From an uncultured archaeon (GTDB lineage Archaea > Korarchaeota > Korarchaeia > Korarchaeales > Korarchaeaceae), in contig CALJEO010000037.1 in the NCBI GenBank assembly GCA_938073845.1, forward strand, positions 1 through 6,636: a stretch of 6,636 bases of DNA, in the 5' to 3' direction. A program made the position numbers and the translations under genes. Positions 5,930-6,636 of this stretch are shown in pieces. Under the pieces are notes generated by a model. It saw only the letters and a list, made by a program, of their open reading frames with translations, was not told the origin of the DNA and made no database searches. The first letter of the stretch is position 1. Every line of letters starts with the position of its first letter.

Positions 5930-6636
5930 CTAAGGGGCTAACCTCCTATAAAGCGCTGCAGCCAGGAGTGTGGCGAGCACCAGGATCGCTAGGAGTAGGG
6001 TAGCGCTATCCCTCAGCGAGTTATCGATTGAGGAGATCTTCGATGCCCTACTGGCGTCGCTACCCGAGCCTCCCACCCTAAGAGAGCTCCAATTTGCTCC
6101 CACATCTGAGCCAGCTTTATCCCCTAATCCCTCATTAGCGGTATCAGAGCTTCCTGAGTCGCTCGATCCAGACTCACCTCCGCTCTGAGATACTATGGCT
6201 TTGGTGGAGCTCTCGGCCCCCCTCGTTATCTCAAGGCGCAGCTCGCTGACCTTCTCGTAGCCGGGGCCGCCAACTGAGTAGAGGAGCCTCAAGCTCAAGA
6301 TGAGCTCCCCCTCGTCCTTTGGGATTAGAACGAGTTGGGAGTGTGCGGCCCCTTGAGCCGGTAGCTCCATCATCCAGATCAGATCCTCCCCCACTCGCTT
6401 GAACTCCCCTCTGGTTTGATAGGTCACTGAGAGGAGCTTGAGGCCCTTCAAGGGGACCCTCAGAGATGCGTTGATATCGAGACCTCCCGGGTTCACTAAG
6501 GATATTCTGAGCGAGAAGGGCCTCCCTACCTCAAGCCCCTTGGGGCTTACCTCAACCCTGAGCTCCGGCTCAAAGGTCTCGAGGCGTAGGGAGAATGTCT
6601 TAACGAGGGAAGCTAACCTCGATTCGAGCAAAGGCT
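5930..6636 (-). CDS. Membrane-anchored surface protein with Ser/Gly-rich stalk, C-terminal part (5' end outside window)
   Basis: I do not recognise a specific family. The frame is open to the window edge, so the TTG at 6631 is probably an internal leucine and the true start lies beyond 6636. In the visible 235 codons, residues about 20-136 alternate hydrophobic strands with polar turns, as in immunoglobulin-like or CARDB/DUF11-type beta-sandwich domains of extracellular proteins (SLRISLVNPGG, then SLRVPLKG). Next comes a serine-, glycine- and aspartate-rich low-complexity stalk (about 137-208), then one transmembrane helix (about 210-227) and a short basic end YRRLAP. This is a type I surface protein with its bulk outside the cell. 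Two sequons (NAS, NWS) suggest N-glycosylation. Fifteen bases separate its stop from the amidotransferase start, so the two are probably co-transcribed. It could be the end of a larger S-layer-associated, protease or solute-binding protein. Confidence 0.7.
   Translation of the reverse strand, partial: PLLESRLASLVKTFSLRLETFEPELRVEVSPKGLEVGRPFSLRISLVNPGGLDINASLRVPLKGLKLLSVTYQTRGEFKRVGEDLIWMMELPAQGAAHSQLVLIPKDEGELILSLRLLYSVGGPGYEKVSELRLEITRGAESSTKAIVSQSGGESGSSDSGSSDTANEGLGDKAGSDVGANWSSLRVGGSGSDASRASKISSIDNSLRDSATLLLAILVLATLLAAALYRRLAP

Noticed and set aside
5970..6188. Plus-strand reading frame opposite the surface-protein gene
   Set aside because: Its serine/proline-rich product is the complement of the low-complexity stalk of the minus-strand gene; it is a shadow frame.

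Overview
The window looks like chromosomal DNA from a thermophilic, anaerobic archaeon, most likely of the TACK group (Thermoproteota or Korarchaeota-like). The evidence is strong use of AGG/AGA for arginine and ATA for isoleucine, TATA-type promoters, GGTG/GAGG ribosome binding sites, a class III (oxygen-sensitive) ribonucleotide reductase and S-layer-like surface domains. The species assignment is inference only.

Layout: (1) Bases 1-956, plus strand: the 3' end of nrdD, including its glycyl radical site, followed by nrdG; the two overlap as TGATG. (2) Bases 1032-2078, minus strand: an E1-like adenylyltransferase of the MoeB/ThiF family with a C-terminal extension. It converges on nrdG and diverges from the next gene across an AT-rich promoter region. 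(3) Bases 2159-4201, plus strand: a secreted 680-residue protein with two TIM-barrel glycosidase-like halves (the second GH113-like) and an S-layer-like tail. (4) Bases 4202-4327: a convergent gap holding a 9-bp inverted repeat. (5) Bases 4328-6636, minus strand, three genes in the order of transcription: a membrane-anchored surface protein (its N-terminus lies beyond the window), a stand-alone class II glutamine amidotransferase 15 bp downstream, and a CARF-type CRISPR-accessory protein with a probable winged-helix tail.

How the genes work together: nrdD/nrdG form a known functional pair for anaerobic dNTP synthesis. The adenylyltransferase would serve sulfur transfer (molybdopterin, thiamine or tRNA thiolation), but no ubiquitin-like carrier is in view. 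The glycosidase-like protein and the anchored protein both act at the cell surface. The most interesting element is the CARF protein: it resembles a sensor of cyclic oligoadenylate, the second messenger of type III CRISPR systems. Here it sits without any cas gene or CRISPR array in view, next to an amidotransferase gene, with a 15-bp palindrome just upstream. No tRNA, rRNA, insertion sequence or CRISPR repeat was seen.
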